Origin: JADGGV01 sp035715725
GTDB taxonomy: Bacteria; Gemmatimonadota; Gemmatimonadetes; Longimicrobiales; RSA9
Direction: 5' to 3'
Length of the DNA: 62,976 nt
Assembly (NCBI GenBank): GCA_035715725.1
Contig: DASTKT010000132.1
Coordinates: 1 to 62,976 of the forward strand
The notes under the pieces were generated by a model, which saw nothing but the letters and a program-made list of their open reading frames with translations, did not search any database and was not told where the DNA came from. The translations under genes and the position numbers were made by a program. Positions 1 to 10,559 of the stretch are shown piece after piece; positions within the stretch are counted from its first letter, which is position 1, and each line of letters opens with the position of its first letter.

Positions 1-1
1 G

Positions 2-793
2 GTCCAGGAGACGTGCCTCGCCGCGGTGCGGCATCTCGCCGCCGTCCGGGATCCGGCGGCGGTGGAGGCGTGGCTGCACACCGTGCTGCGCCGCGCGTGC
101 CTGCAACGCCGGCGGCGGCAAGACCGGGAGCTGCTGACCGACACGTTTCCCGACCTGGCCGACGACGGGGTGAGCCCCGAGGAGCGGATCGAGCGGCTGG
201 AGCTGCGGGACTGGGTCTGGGGCGCGCTGCAGCGGCTCCCGGAGCCGCTTCGCGTCACGGCGATGCTGCGCTACTTCGGGAGCTACGATTCCTACGACGA
301 GCTGGCGGCGATCCTGGGGGTCCCGATCGGGACGGTGCGGAGCCGGCTGTCGGAGGCGAAGCGGAGGCTGGCCGGGTCGCTCCTCTCGAGCGCGGGGCTC
401 GTCGGCGACGGGCGGCGGGCGGCGGCGCGGGAGCGCGAGCGGTTCTGGACGGAGGCGTTCCAGGACATCTTCCGGCGGGGCGAGAGCGGCGGGTTCCTGT
501 CGCACTTCGCGTCGGACCTCGTCGTCGCCTGGTCGAGCGGAAGGATGGCGCGCGGGCGCCGGCACCTCGCGGCCGAGATCGAGGGGGACCTCGCCGCGGG
601 CGTTCGCCTCGACCCGGAGCGCGTGCTCCCCGGCGAGGGCGTCACGGTCGTGGAGGGGCGGCTCGTGAACCCACCGGAGTCGCCGGAGCACTGCCCGCCG
701 GGGGTCGCGCTCGTGCTGTTCGGCGGCGCGGAACGGGCGGCCCGCATCCATCTCCATCTCTCTCCCCGGCCTCCGCGTCCGGCGCAGGATTAG
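2..793 (+). CDS. ECF RNA polymerase sigma factor with C-terminal SnoaL-like domain (5' truncated)
   Basis: The reading frame is open from base 2, where it reads V-Q-E-T, the end of the sigma region 2 signature, so the true start lies before the window. Region 4 is clear: a helix-turn-helix with LAAILGVPIGTVRSRLSEAK follows the linker, and RLPEPLR precedes it. After about residue 130 a further ~125 residues (ERFWTEAFQDIFRRGESGGFL and on) look like an NTF2/SnoaL-type domain, a known C-terminal extension in several ECF groups that replaces a separate anti-sigma factor. The OsmC-like gene follows after ~110 bp. The product presumably directs RNA polymerase to a stress or metabolite regulon; its targets cannot be told from here. 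Confidence 0.85.
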   Translation, partial: VQETCLAAVRHLAAVRDPAAVEAWLHTVLRRACLQRRRRQDRELLTDTFPDLADDGVSPEERIERLELRDWVWGALQRLPEPLRVTAMLRYFGSYDSYDELAAILGVPIGTVRSRLSEAKRRLAGSLLSSAGLVGDGRRAAARERERFWTEAFQDIFRRGESGGFLSHFASDLVVAWSSGRMARGRRHLAAEIEGDLAAGVRLDPERVLPGEGVTVVEGRLVNPPESPEHCPPGVALVLFGGAERAARIHLHLSPRPPRPAQD

Positions 794-901
794 CCGAACT
801 TTTTCCGCCGGCCGCGCCTCTATCCTCCGGCCGCGCGCTCCTGGGACGCGCGGGTGCCCACGGCGAGCACCGGATCGCCGGAACGGCAGGGGGAGGAAGC
901 G

Positions 902-1459
902 ATGCCGATCGTCTTCGGGGAGATGGCCAGCAGCGTCGAGGAGATCGTCCGCGCGTTCGAGCGGTACGGCGACCGGGTGCGCGGCACCTACCGCGCGCAC
1001 TACCGGTTCGACGCGGGGACGGCCGATCCGTATGCGCCGCCGCGGCTCGAGCGGCCGGAGAGCCTCCGGGACAACCCGCCCGACGTGGTCTATCCGTGGG
1101 AACAGGTCTTCCTGGCCGCGGCGGCGTGCGCCGGCTCGGACTACCCGATGCTCGCGGCGCACCTCGGGATCCCGCTCGAGCGGGTGGACTTCGTCGTCGA
1201 GGGCGTCTTCGATCCGCGGGGCGAGTTCGACGGGCTGGCCGGCTTCGAGGCGCCCGCCGAGGCGCGCCACTGCTACGCGACGCTGCACGTCCGCGCCGCC
1301 GTCGCCTCGTCCGCGCCGCGCGCGGAGCTGGAGCGGCTGCACGAGCGCGTGCTGTCCCACAACATGGTGCTCGGAGCGCTACGGGGCGTTCCGCGCACGA
1401 GCGAGATCGCGGTGCTGGCGGCACGCGCCCGGGCCGACGCGCCGACAGGCGCTCGATGA
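902..1459 (+). CDS. OsmC-like protein
   Basis: This 185-residue protein resembles the OsmC/Ohr peroxiredoxin superfamily: an N-terminal strand region, a long helix with a conserved cysteine (C76 in AAACAGSDYP), then the second strand pair and a helix before SHNMVLGAL. OsmC enzymes reduce organic hydroperoxides with two cysteines. Here the place usually held by the second one (C-P-V) reads N-M-V, so only C76 is in position, with an extra C124 elsewhere; thiol peroxidase activity is therefore doubtful. The start at 902 is chosen over an upstream in-frame ATG at 854 because GGGGGAGG sits 5 to 12 bases before it. A strong hairpin follows the stop codon. Confidence 0.75.
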   Translation: MPIVFGEMASSVEEIVRAFERYGDRVRGTYRAHYRFDAGTADPYAPPRLERPESLRDNPPDVVYPWEQVFLAAAACAGSDYPMLAAHLGIPLERVDFVVEGVFDPRGEFDGLAGFEAPAEARHCYATLHVRAAVASSAPRAELERLHERVLSHNMVLGALRGVPRTSEIAVLAARARADAPTGAR

Positions 1460-1465
1460 CACCGG

Positions 1466-1494
1466 CCGGGCGGCGCCGATCCGGCGCCGCCCGG
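1466..1494. terminator. Hairpin between convergent genes
   Basis: A 13-bp perfect stem around the loop ATC (CGGGCGGCGCCG paired with CGGCGCCGCCCG) lies just after the OsmC-like stop. There is no T-run. It probably ends transcription of the OsmC-like gene. Confidence 0.6.
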
Positions 1495-1554
1495 GCTGCC
1501 GTTCGGCGCGCCGCCCTGCCTCGATGGATAGGGTGAACCCACGCCGTCGCGAAC

Positions 1555-1577
1555 ACGCACGTCCGCGAAACGTGCGT
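1555..1577. terminator. Second hairpin before the FUSC gene end
   Basis: Perfect 8-bp arms ACGCACGT / ACGTGCGT are separated by 7 bases, about 40 bp beyond the FUSC stop codon. This is a plausible terminator for the minus-strand gene, though the stem is short. Confidence 0.4.
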
Positions 1578-1615
1578 GCGGACGTCGCCGACCAGCCCGC
1601 GCCGGCCCCGCCGCC

Positions 1616-3802
1616 TCAGCCCTGCGCCTCCACCGCCCCACCGCCGAAGCCGCCGCGCCGGGCCTCCCGCGACCGCATCCGAGCCCGCGCGATGCGCGCG
1701 TCCGGCGCGAGCGTCGCGAGCCGGTGCACGATGGCGTCGACGTCGGCGAGGAGCGCGGCGCGCGGGCCGATCCGGCCCGCGCGGTCCAGGCCGGTGCGGC
1801 GGAGGTCGGCGATCAGCGGGGCGACCGGGAGGAGGCGGGGCGCGTCGCCGGACTCGAAGGCATCGGCGACGGCGCGGCAGTTCCGGGCGAGGCGGCGTCC
1901 GACGAGCTGGACGACTCGTGCCTCCTCGGCGTCCGTGATCGGGCAGGTAGCGACGAGGAGCCGCGTCGCGTAGGCGAGGGCGGCGGCCATCCGCCCCTGG
2001 CGCGTCACCACGGGCGGCTCGATAGGGAGGTTCGGGCCGAGGAGCGGGCGGAGCGCGTTGCGCAGCTCGGCGAGGGCGCGGTCCACGCGGCGGATCTGCT
2101 CCTGGAGGCCGGGATCCACCCGCGGATCGATCCCGGGCGTGGTCGCGCGCTCGATGGCGCCGGCGGCCTCCCGCAGCACCGCCGCGACGAGCGCGCGCAC
2201 CCGCTCGCGGCTGTGCACCGGGAAGACGATCGCGGCGACGACGACGCCGATCACGGCGCCGGCGGCGGTCTCGAGGAGCCGCAGCTCCATGAGGCCGGGC
2301 ACGGGCGCGCCCATCTCCTCGTAGAGGAGCGCGAGCGCGGCCGTGATGGCGGCGATCATCCCCGCGTAGTAGATGCTGAGGAGGTAGTAGGCGAGGAAGA
2401 GCGCGAGGAGGCCGAGGAGGATCGCGAGCGGCACGTCGTGCCCGACGAGGCGGGCGACGAGGAGCCCGGCGGCCACGCCGACGATCGTGCCGAGCACGCG
2501 CTGCCAGGCGCGCGAGAGCGTCTCGCCGACGGTGCTCGCGCGGGCGAAGACGACGAAGGCGGCGAGCACGGCCCAGTACCAGCGCGCCGGCGAGATCGCG
2601 CGGCCGACGACCATGGCGAGCCCGACGGCGAGCGCCGTCTGGATGGCGAGCCGGAGGTTGGGCGACAGGCCGGGCACGCCGGCGGTTCCGCCGCCGCCGG
2701 GCCGGAACGACTGGACGGACACCCTGGATGCGCCGGCATCCGCCTCCGGGAACGCCGCCCACGGGCGCGCGGCGGTGAGCGTCGCGACCGCGCGCTCGAT
2801 GCGCCACCACGGCCCGTACTCCTCCTCGCGGGCGGCTTCGGCGCCCGCTCCCTCCCGCGCCTCCCGGAGGAGCCGGAGCGCCTCGGCGCGCGCGGCGTCG
2901 CTCCCGTCCGCGATCCACGCCTGCAGCGCGCGGACCATCGCGGCGAGCGCGCGCCGCCGCTCGGGAGGCGCCGCGACCGCCGCCTCGTGCACCCCGTAGG
3001 CGAGCATGCTGACCGCGATCTCGGCGTGGAGGATGGCGGCGAGCCACTCGCGCACCCGCGGCGGGAGCGAATCCGCCCCCGCGCTTCCCACCGCCTCCTC
3101 GAGCGCGAGCGCGACCTCGTCCACGGCGCCGGTCGCGCGGCGGATCCGCCGCCAGCGCCGAGGAGAATCGGCTCCGGCCGCGGCATCGCGGGCGAGGTCG
3201 TCGAGCAGGAGCTGCACCCGGGCGCGGAAGGCGCGCAGCACCTCCGCGCGGACCCGCTCCGGGCGCTCGCGGACGATCCGGAAGCGCGCCGCGTAGGCAA
3301 CGGCGCCCCCGACCGCGACCGCGCCGATCACGGCCGGGAGCTGCGCGGGCGAGACACGCGCGAAGAGCGCGAAGAAGGCGCCCATGAACGCCATCATGCC
3401 GATGGCGAGGCCGCGCGGGCCGATCGCCCGCGCGAGCACGCCGGCAAATACGATGGCGCAGAGGACCGCGCCGGCGAGGATCTCGGAGGAGGCGGCCACG
3501 GTGCCGAGCGCGACCGCCGCCGCCGCGGCGGCGAGGCCGGCGAGGAGGCTCCACCGCTGCGCGGACGGCTCGGGGTCGCCGACGGCGACGCTGCTCACCA
3601 TCGCCAGCGCGGCGCCGATCAACACGACCGTGGACGGCAGGGCGAGGCGCGAGGCGATCGCGCCGAGGAGCGCGGCGGACCCGATCACGCTGACGACGGC
3701 GCGGAGCGCGCCGCGCCGGGCGAACCCTCCGGGATCGGCGGCCGCGATGCGGTCGCGCCAGCGCGCGGCGCCGGTCCGGGTGCAGCGAACGGCCGGGGCC
3801 AT
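1616..3802 (-). CDS. FUSC family membrane protein (putative aromatic-acid/efflux transporter)
   Basis: The 728-residue protein has the two-module layout of FUSC/YccS/AaeB proteins. A hydrophobic block of about six segments covers residues ~35-180, a helical soluble region ~185-380, a second hydrophobic block ~385-540 (LAIQTALAVGLAMVVGRA and following), and a C-terminal helical soluble domain. The second block carries the typical motif around ARWYWAVLAAFVVF. Members export aromatic carboxylic acids or similar compounds across the inner membrane; the substrate here is unknown. It is a single-gene unit convergent with the OsmC-like gene, and the SRPBCC gene lies ~100 bp upstream on the same strand. 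The ATG at 3802 is the first start in frame. Confidence 0.8.
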   Translation of the reverse strand: MAPAVRCTRTGAARWRDRIAAADPGGFARRGALRAVVSVIGSAALLGAIASRLALPSTVVLIGAALAMVSSVAVGDPEPSAQRWSLLAGLAAAAAAVALGTVAASSEILAGAVLCAIVFAGVLARAIGPRGLAIGMMAFMGAFFALFARVSPAQLPAVIGAVAVGGAVAYAARFRIVRERPERVRAEVLRAFRARVQLLLDDLARDAAAGADSPRRWRRIRRATGAVDEVALALEEAVGSAGADSLPPRVREWLAAILHAEIAVSMLAYGVHEAAVAAPPERRRALAAMVRALQAWIADGSDAARAEALRLLREAREGAGAEAAREEEYGPWWRIERAVATLTAARPWAAFPEADAGASRVSVQSFRPGGGGTAGVPGLSPNLRLAIQTALAVGLAMVVGRAISPARWYWAVLAAFVVFARASTVGETLSRAWQRVLGTIVGVAAGLLVARLVGHDVPLAILLGLLALFLAYYLLSIYYAGMIAAITAALALLYEEMGAPVPGLMELRLLETAAGAVIGVVVAAIVFPVHSRERVRALVAAVLREAAGAIERATTPGIDPRVDPGLQEQIRRVDRALAELRNALRPLLGPNLPIEPPVVTRQGRMAAALAYATRLLVATCPITDAEEARVVQLVGRRLARNCRAVADAFESGDAPRLLPVAPLIADLRRTGLDRAGRIGPRAALLADVDAIVHRLATLAPDARIARARMRSREARRGGFGGGAVEAQG

Positions 3803-3903
3803 GGACCCCGTCGGGCGCGGGAAGCGTGCCGCCGGCGGCGGCGCGGAGTGCGGAACTCGACGCGCGCCGCCCCGGCCGCCGCGCGCGGCGGGGGCGCGGA
3901 CGG

Positions 3904-4359
3904 CTACGCGCCCCGGCGCGTTCCGGCTCTCGTCGTCGCTTCCTGGTCGAGCAGCGCGAGCTCCCGCGCGTAGGCGGGGCGGAGCAGCCGCGCCACGGCC
4001 CAGCGCTCGAGCGCGCCGGCGCGCGGCATCTCCGTGGCGATCGTCGCCCGGGCGTACCCACCGGGAGCGGGCTCGACCGTGAACGTGGTCACGTAGCCGG
4101 TGTCGGTCGTCTCGACCAGCCGCCGGCCGGGCTCGGGCTCCGCGACCTCCGCCCGGAACGACTGCCGCCGACCCAGCACCCGCATCTCGACCCGGATGAC
4201 CGTGCCGGCCCCCGTGCCGCCCTCCTCCACGACGAGGGAGACGAAGGGCGGGCGCGGGAGGATCCGCGGATGACTCTCCCGGTAATCGGCAATGATCGAG
4301 TACACGATCTCCGGCGGCGCGTGGACGACCGCGGAGACCTCGAAGCGAGATGCCGTCAT
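3904..4359 (-). CDS. SRPBCC (polyketide cyclase/START-like) family protein
   Basis: This is a 151-residue single-domain protein. It opens with FEVSAVVHAPPEIVYSIIAD, the first strand and helix of the SRPBCC helix-grip fold, and ends with the long amphipathic helix ALERWAVARLLRPAYARELALLDQEA. The fold makes a hydrophobic ligand pocket; the ligand is unknown. The ATG at 4359 has GGAG 8 bases upstream and is preferred over an in-frame TTG at 4377. It lies upstream of the FUSC gene on the same strand with a ~100-bp gap, so co-transcription is possible but not shown. Confidence 0.75.
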   Translation of the reverse strand: MTASRFEVSAVVHAPPEIVYSIIADYRESHPRILPRPPFVSLVVEEGGTGAGTVIRVEMRVLGRRQSFRAEVAEPEPGRRLVETTDTGYVTTFTVEPAPGGYARATIATEMPRAGALERWAVARLLRPAYARELALLDQEATTRAGTRRGA

Positions 4360-4683
4360 GAGTCGCACTCCAGGCAACGGTTGAATCCCGCGGCCGCGGC
4401 GTCGCCAGCCGGCGATCCGTCGGCCCCGGGAGCCGGCCCCGGGGCGCTAGCCGGCCACACGGCGCCGGGCGCGACGGGGCCCGATGCAGAATCGGGGCTG
4501 CGGCGCCGGCGCGGAATGGGTCGGCTTCCCATGCCGGCCCGGGGAGGGGACCGCCGGCGGATCCGGCACGGGTACGGGGCCAGTCCGGCGATCCGCGCGA
4601 CCGCGGGCGAGCCGGCGCGTGGTTCGCCTCTTGCGCCGATTCCGCCGGGCAGCACCGGAGTCGACCTCAACCGGAGGCTGATC
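4360..4683. other. Divergent intergenic region (324 bp)
   Basis: This stretch separates the SRPBCC gene (minus) from the glycine-zipper gene (plus). I see no convincing reading frame, promoter pair or repeat in it, only the ribosome-binding sites at each end. Confidence 0.5.
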
Positions 4684-5199
4684 ATGACGGACGAGATCCG
4701 ACGCGACGACGGCGTGCCCGATGGCGAGTTCTCCGACGACGAGGACGAGAAGAGAGAGGACGGGGGTGCCGCGCTCGGCATGGCGGGCGGGATGGGAGCC
4801 GGTGCCGTCATCGGCGGCATCGTCGGCGGGCCGGTCGGAACCGGCCTCGGCATCGCGGCGGGGATGGTCGCCGGCGGGCTGGCCGGCCGGGAGGTGGGGC
4901 GTGCCGTCAACGCCAAGGCCGAGCAGGAATACTGGCGCACGCATTACGCCGAGCGCCCATACGTCACCGCGGACCGGACATACGACGATCTCGCCCCGGC
5001 GTACCGGTACGGGTGGGAAGCTCGGGCGCGCTACCCCGAGCGCGCGTGGGACGAGGTCGAGCCGGATCTCGGGCGGGAGTGGGAGAGCCGGTCCGACCGC
5101 CCGCGGCTGACCTGGATGGACGCGCGGCCGGCGGCGCGGGACGCGTGGGACCGGGTCGACCGCGCCGGTCGGGGCGGCGCCCCGGAGGGTGGGCCCTAG
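4684..5199 (+). CDS. Glycine-zipper domain protein
   Basis: This 171-residue protein has three parts. An acidic N-terminus (residues 1-28, DDEDEKRED) comes first. Residues ~30-75 are a Gly/Ala-rich hydrophobic stretch with repeated G-x3-G spacing (GMGAGAVIGGIVGGPVGTGL), a glycine zipper that can insert in or pack against membranes. The C-terminal part has E-Y-W-R-T-H-Y, RPYV, YDDLAPAYRYGWEARARYPERAW and DLGREWE. That C-terminal motif recurs in many bacterial proteins of unknown function. The start at 4684 is supported by CCGGAGG 7 bases upstream; a longer frame from 3826 overlaps two other genes and is rejected. Confidence 0.8.
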   Translation: MTDEIRRDDGVPDGEFSDDEDEKREDGGAALGMAGGMGAGAVIGGIVGGPVGTGLGIAAGMVAGGLAGREVGRAVNAKAEQEYWRTHYAERPYVTADRTYDDLAPAYRYGWEARARYPERAWDEVEPDLGREWESRSDRPRLTWMDARPAARDAWDRVDRAGRGGAPEGGP

Positions 5200-5264
5200 C
5201 TTCCATCGACGGCCCTCCCGCTGGCTCGCCGGCGACGATCCCGGCGGCCTCGCCAGCGGCGCGG

Positions 5265-6194
5265 CTACCGGGTGCCGGGCAGGGCGCGGGCCTCCGGCCG
5301 GTGGTTTCGGCATCTCCCGGTCTCGAGCACCGCGGCGAGGTCGGGCGGGTCGGCCGGCAGCGCCCCGGGAGCGGTTTCGAGCACCTGAGCCGGTGCGATC
5401 GGGGAGCCGCTCGCCGGGCCACCCGCACAGCTCGTCCCGACCCGAGCGGCGGGAGCGCGGCGCGAATGGAGGGAGCGCTCGATCTCTTCGGCGATCCGGC
5501 GCTCGCGCTTCTTCACGCACGCGTCCCGCTCGCCCGCGCGGGGCGCGTCGGAGCAGGCGCCACGTTGGGAGCCGTGTTCGAGGATCGGGAGGACGTGGCC
5601 GTAGATCTCGTGGATCAGCGTGAAGTCGATCACCTGCACTAGCCGCCCCGGATCGGCGGCCGGGGTGCCGTAGCGCCGCTCGATGAAGCGCCGCCGGATC
5701 ACGATGACGGCACGGCGGATCGGCTCGTCGACGCCGTCGGCCTGACTCCAGTTCGCCCCGCCCCAGGACGTGTCCCGCTTCCCCAGCCAGTGATAGACGC
5801 GACGGCCCAGCTGCTCCTCGTTGCCGATGGCGACGGGGAACGGGGCCCGGGCCAGCTCCGCCCATGCGGCGCGGAACGTCGGACTCAGGGCCGCGATCGT
5901 GTCGATCCGTTCGTGCAGGACGGGGTCGAGAACGTAGAGCCCGGGGCGTTCGGGAATCGGGGCCCAGGTCGCGCACGCGCAGGGCGCGATGAGGACGATC
6001 GGCGCGAGCCGGCGCCAGAGCCGGCGACCGCGTGCGGGATGTGCCGGCCGTCCGCGCGGATCCGGAGGCGGGGTGGCCGGCGCACCGTCGTGCGGAGCGC
6101 GGCGCCGCGCCAGCCGTTCACCGGGCAGCGACCGAACGGGACCGACGGCACGTGATCGATGGCTGCCATTCGCTACCGTTCCGTTCCGGCTCAT
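5265..6194 (-). CDS. Secreted/anchored protein with HEXXGH zinc-site-like motif
   Basis: I do not recognise the family. With the ATG at 6194 the product is 309 residues, but the start is uncertain: there is no clear ribosome-binding site, and a TTG at 6302 is also in frame. Residues ~60-76 (RRLAPIVLIAPCACA) look like a short export or anchor segment. The core then reads as a folded domain up to H195-E-I-Y-G-H200 followed by VLPILEHG. A downstream glutamate cluster (RRIAEEIERSL) could supply a third ligand. The six-residue HEXXGH spacing, rather than the usual HEXXH, is known from dipeptidyl peptidase III (M49), but this protein is far shorter. A zinc hydrolase role is inference. The C-terminus is low-complexity and Pro/Ala-rich. 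Confidence 0.55.
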   Translation of the reverse strand: MSRNGTVANGSHRSRAVGPVRSLPGERLARRRAPHDGAPATPPPDPRGRPAHPARGRRLWRRLAPIVLIAPCACATWAPIPERPGLYVLDPVLHERIDTIAALSPTFRAAWAELARAPFPVAIGNEEQLGRRVYHWLGKRDTSWGGANWSQADGVDEPIRRAVIVIRRRFIERRYGTPAADPGRLVQVIDFTLIHEIYGHVLPILEHGSQRGACSDAPRAGERDACVKKRERRIAEEIERSLHSRRAPAARVGTSCAGGPASGSPIAPAQVLETAPGALPADPPDLAAVLETGRCRNHRPEARALPGTR

Positions 6195-6328
6195 GGCTGC
6201 GGGCTCGCGGAGAAGCGGATGGAGACCGGCGATGCGCAGGGCCCGCGGCGGCGCCGCACGGCCGGCGCATCCGGACGAGCTGGATCGGGTCGAATAGGTC
6301 AAAGGCTAGCCGAGCGCCGGATCGCGTC

Positions 6329-6529
6329 CAATCGGACCAAGGTCCATGGACGGTCCCGGAGGAGTGGAACGAGCGGCCGGCATGGTCGCCCGAGGGCGGG
6401 TGGCTGGCGTATGCGGGGCTCGCGGGCGGCCCGGCGAACACGGGGATCGTCCTCTCGCGGGGCGACGGCGGCCCGACGCGGGTGCTCACGACAACGGGGA
6501 CCAACCCGTCGTGGCTCAGGCGGCCGTGA
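6329..6529 (+). pseudogene. Fragment of a PD40/TolB-like beta-propeller gene
   Basis: One frame here reads RPAWSPEGGWLAYAG, then IVLSRGDGGPTRVLTTTGT and NPSWLRRP before a stop. This matches the last propeller blade of the two PD40 lipoproteins at 10560 and 12455 (NPDWSPDGRRIAY, RPDGSDRVTLW, WRPW). No start codon, signal peptide or upstream blades remain, so it looks like the 3' remnant of a deleted relative. A terminator hairpin still follows it. Confidence 0.55.
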
Positions 6530-6546
6530 GGCGGTAGCGGAGCGGC

Positions 6547-6570
6547 CGGCCGGGCGCTGCCGCCCGGCCG
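6547..6570. terminator. Hairpin between the PD40 fragment and the kinase gene end
   Basis: A 10-bp perfect stem CGGCCGGGCG / CGCCCGGCCG has the loop CTGC. It lies 7 bp beyond the minus-strand kinase stop and can serve both directions. There is no T-run. Confidence 0.55.
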
Positions 6571-6576
6571 CCGCCC

Positions 6577-9579
<3,003 letters not shown>

Positions 9580-9656
9580 GTTCGGGTCGGGACGCGCGCC
9601 GCCGAGAGTCCGGCGCGTCGGAGAAAGGGGGAGGAAAGCGAGCGCGAATCCAGCGC

Positions 9657-10226
9657 TCAGGATGGAGTGCCGTACAGCTCGTTGTAGAGCCAGCCCTTCG
9701 CCTTCAGCCAGTCGCGCCGCACGGTCCGCTCGGAGACCGCGAGCGCCGCGGCCGTCTCCTCCTCGCTCATCCCGCCGTAGAAGCGATAGACGACGACGTC
9801 GCACAGCCGCGGGTTCCGGCTGGCCAGCCGAGCGAGCGCGTCCTCGAGCTCGAGCAGCTCCTCGGCGGCCTCGGCCACCGGCACGTTCTCGGGGTCGAGC
9901 GTCACGCGGACCCGTCCCCCGCCCCGCTTCACGCGCCGCTGCGCCCGGGCATGGTCGAGCAGGATCCGCCGCATGGCCTGCGCGGCGGCGGCCAGGAAGT
10001 GGGCGCGGTTCTGCCACGCGACGCGCGTCTGGTCCACCAGCTTGAGGTACGCCTCGTGGACGAGCGCCGTCGTGCTCAGCGTATGGCCGGCCTCCCGCCG
10101 GAGCTGGCGGTGCGCCAGCGCGTGCAGCTCGTCGTAGACGACCGGCACGAGCAGATCCACGGCGCGGGCGTCTCCCGGCTCGAGGTCGAGGAGAATGTCG
10201 GTGATGCGGTGCATCGGATGATCCAT
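9657..10226 (-). CDS. ECF-type RNA polymerase sigma factor paired with a Ser/Thr kinase
   Basis: This 189-residue protein belongs to the Sigma70_ECF type often found next to Ser/Thr kinases. Region 2 contains LVPVVYDELHALAHRQL and the signature LSTTALVHEAYLKLVD. Region 4 contains RNPRLCDVVVYRFYGGMSEEE, then the helix-turn-helix AAALAVSERTVRRDWLKAK. No anti-sigma gene is adjacent. The kinase gene follows after 77 bp on the same strand, which suggests control through phosphorylation rather than an anti-sigma factor; that is known for some such groups and inferred here. The start ATG at 10226 has GGGAA upstream; a second in-frame ATG at 10214 is possible. Confidence 0.88.
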   Translation of the reverse strand: MDHPMHRITDILLDLEPGDARAVDLLVPVVYDELHALAHRQLRREAGHTLSTTALVHEAYLKLVDQTRVAWQNRAHFLAAAAQAMRRILLDHARAQRRVKRGGGRVRVTLDPENVPVAEAAEELLELEDALARLASRNPRLCDVVVYRFYGGMSEEETAAALAVSERTVRRDWLKAKGWLYNELYGTPS

Positions 10227-10559
10227 GCGCGTTCCCGGCGGGCTCGGATCGACGCCGGCGGGCCCCGGCCTTCCGAGTATCGGCGCGAGCGCCCGCACGC
10301 TGGAGGCGCGGGCCCGGTCCGATGCGTCGCGTCGGGGGTGGGGCGGCGGCCTCGCTCGGACGTCCGTCAGGGGATCGCGGGGCGGGAATATGCTCGCCTG
10401 GCGCGGCTCCGGCAAGCGTGATTCGGGGCCGTCGCACGGGCTGTCTCCCCGCGCCGGACGGGGCGGCGTGGCCGGTTCCGGGCGGAAACGGCGCGTATGG
10501 GGAAGCGGCCGGCCGACCGTCGGCGGGCCGCGTACCCTTCGCGTCAGGAGACCGGCCCC
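10227..10559. other. Divergent promoter region (333 bp)
   Basis: This region separates the sigma gene (minus) from the first PD40 lipoprotein (plus). Its right part, from 10463, is repeated 1895 bp downstream as the leader of the second paralogue. The rest shows no reading frame or repeat I can support. Confidence 0.5.
10484..10498 (+). promoter_or_regulatory. Conserved leader core of PD40 gene 1
   Basis: GGAAACGGCGCGTAT lies 61 bp before the start codon. The second paralogue has GGAAACGTCGCGTAT at exactly the same distance. GGAAAC and CGTAT recall ECF -35 and -10 elements but are too close together to be one promoter, so the role is open. Confidence 0.4.

Noticed and set aside
642..4061. 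Minus-strand open frame of ~1140 codons covering 0.6-4.1 kb
   Set aside because: It overlaps the OsmC-like gene, the FUSC gene in another frame and part of the SRPBCC gene; it is Arg/Pro-rich throughout.
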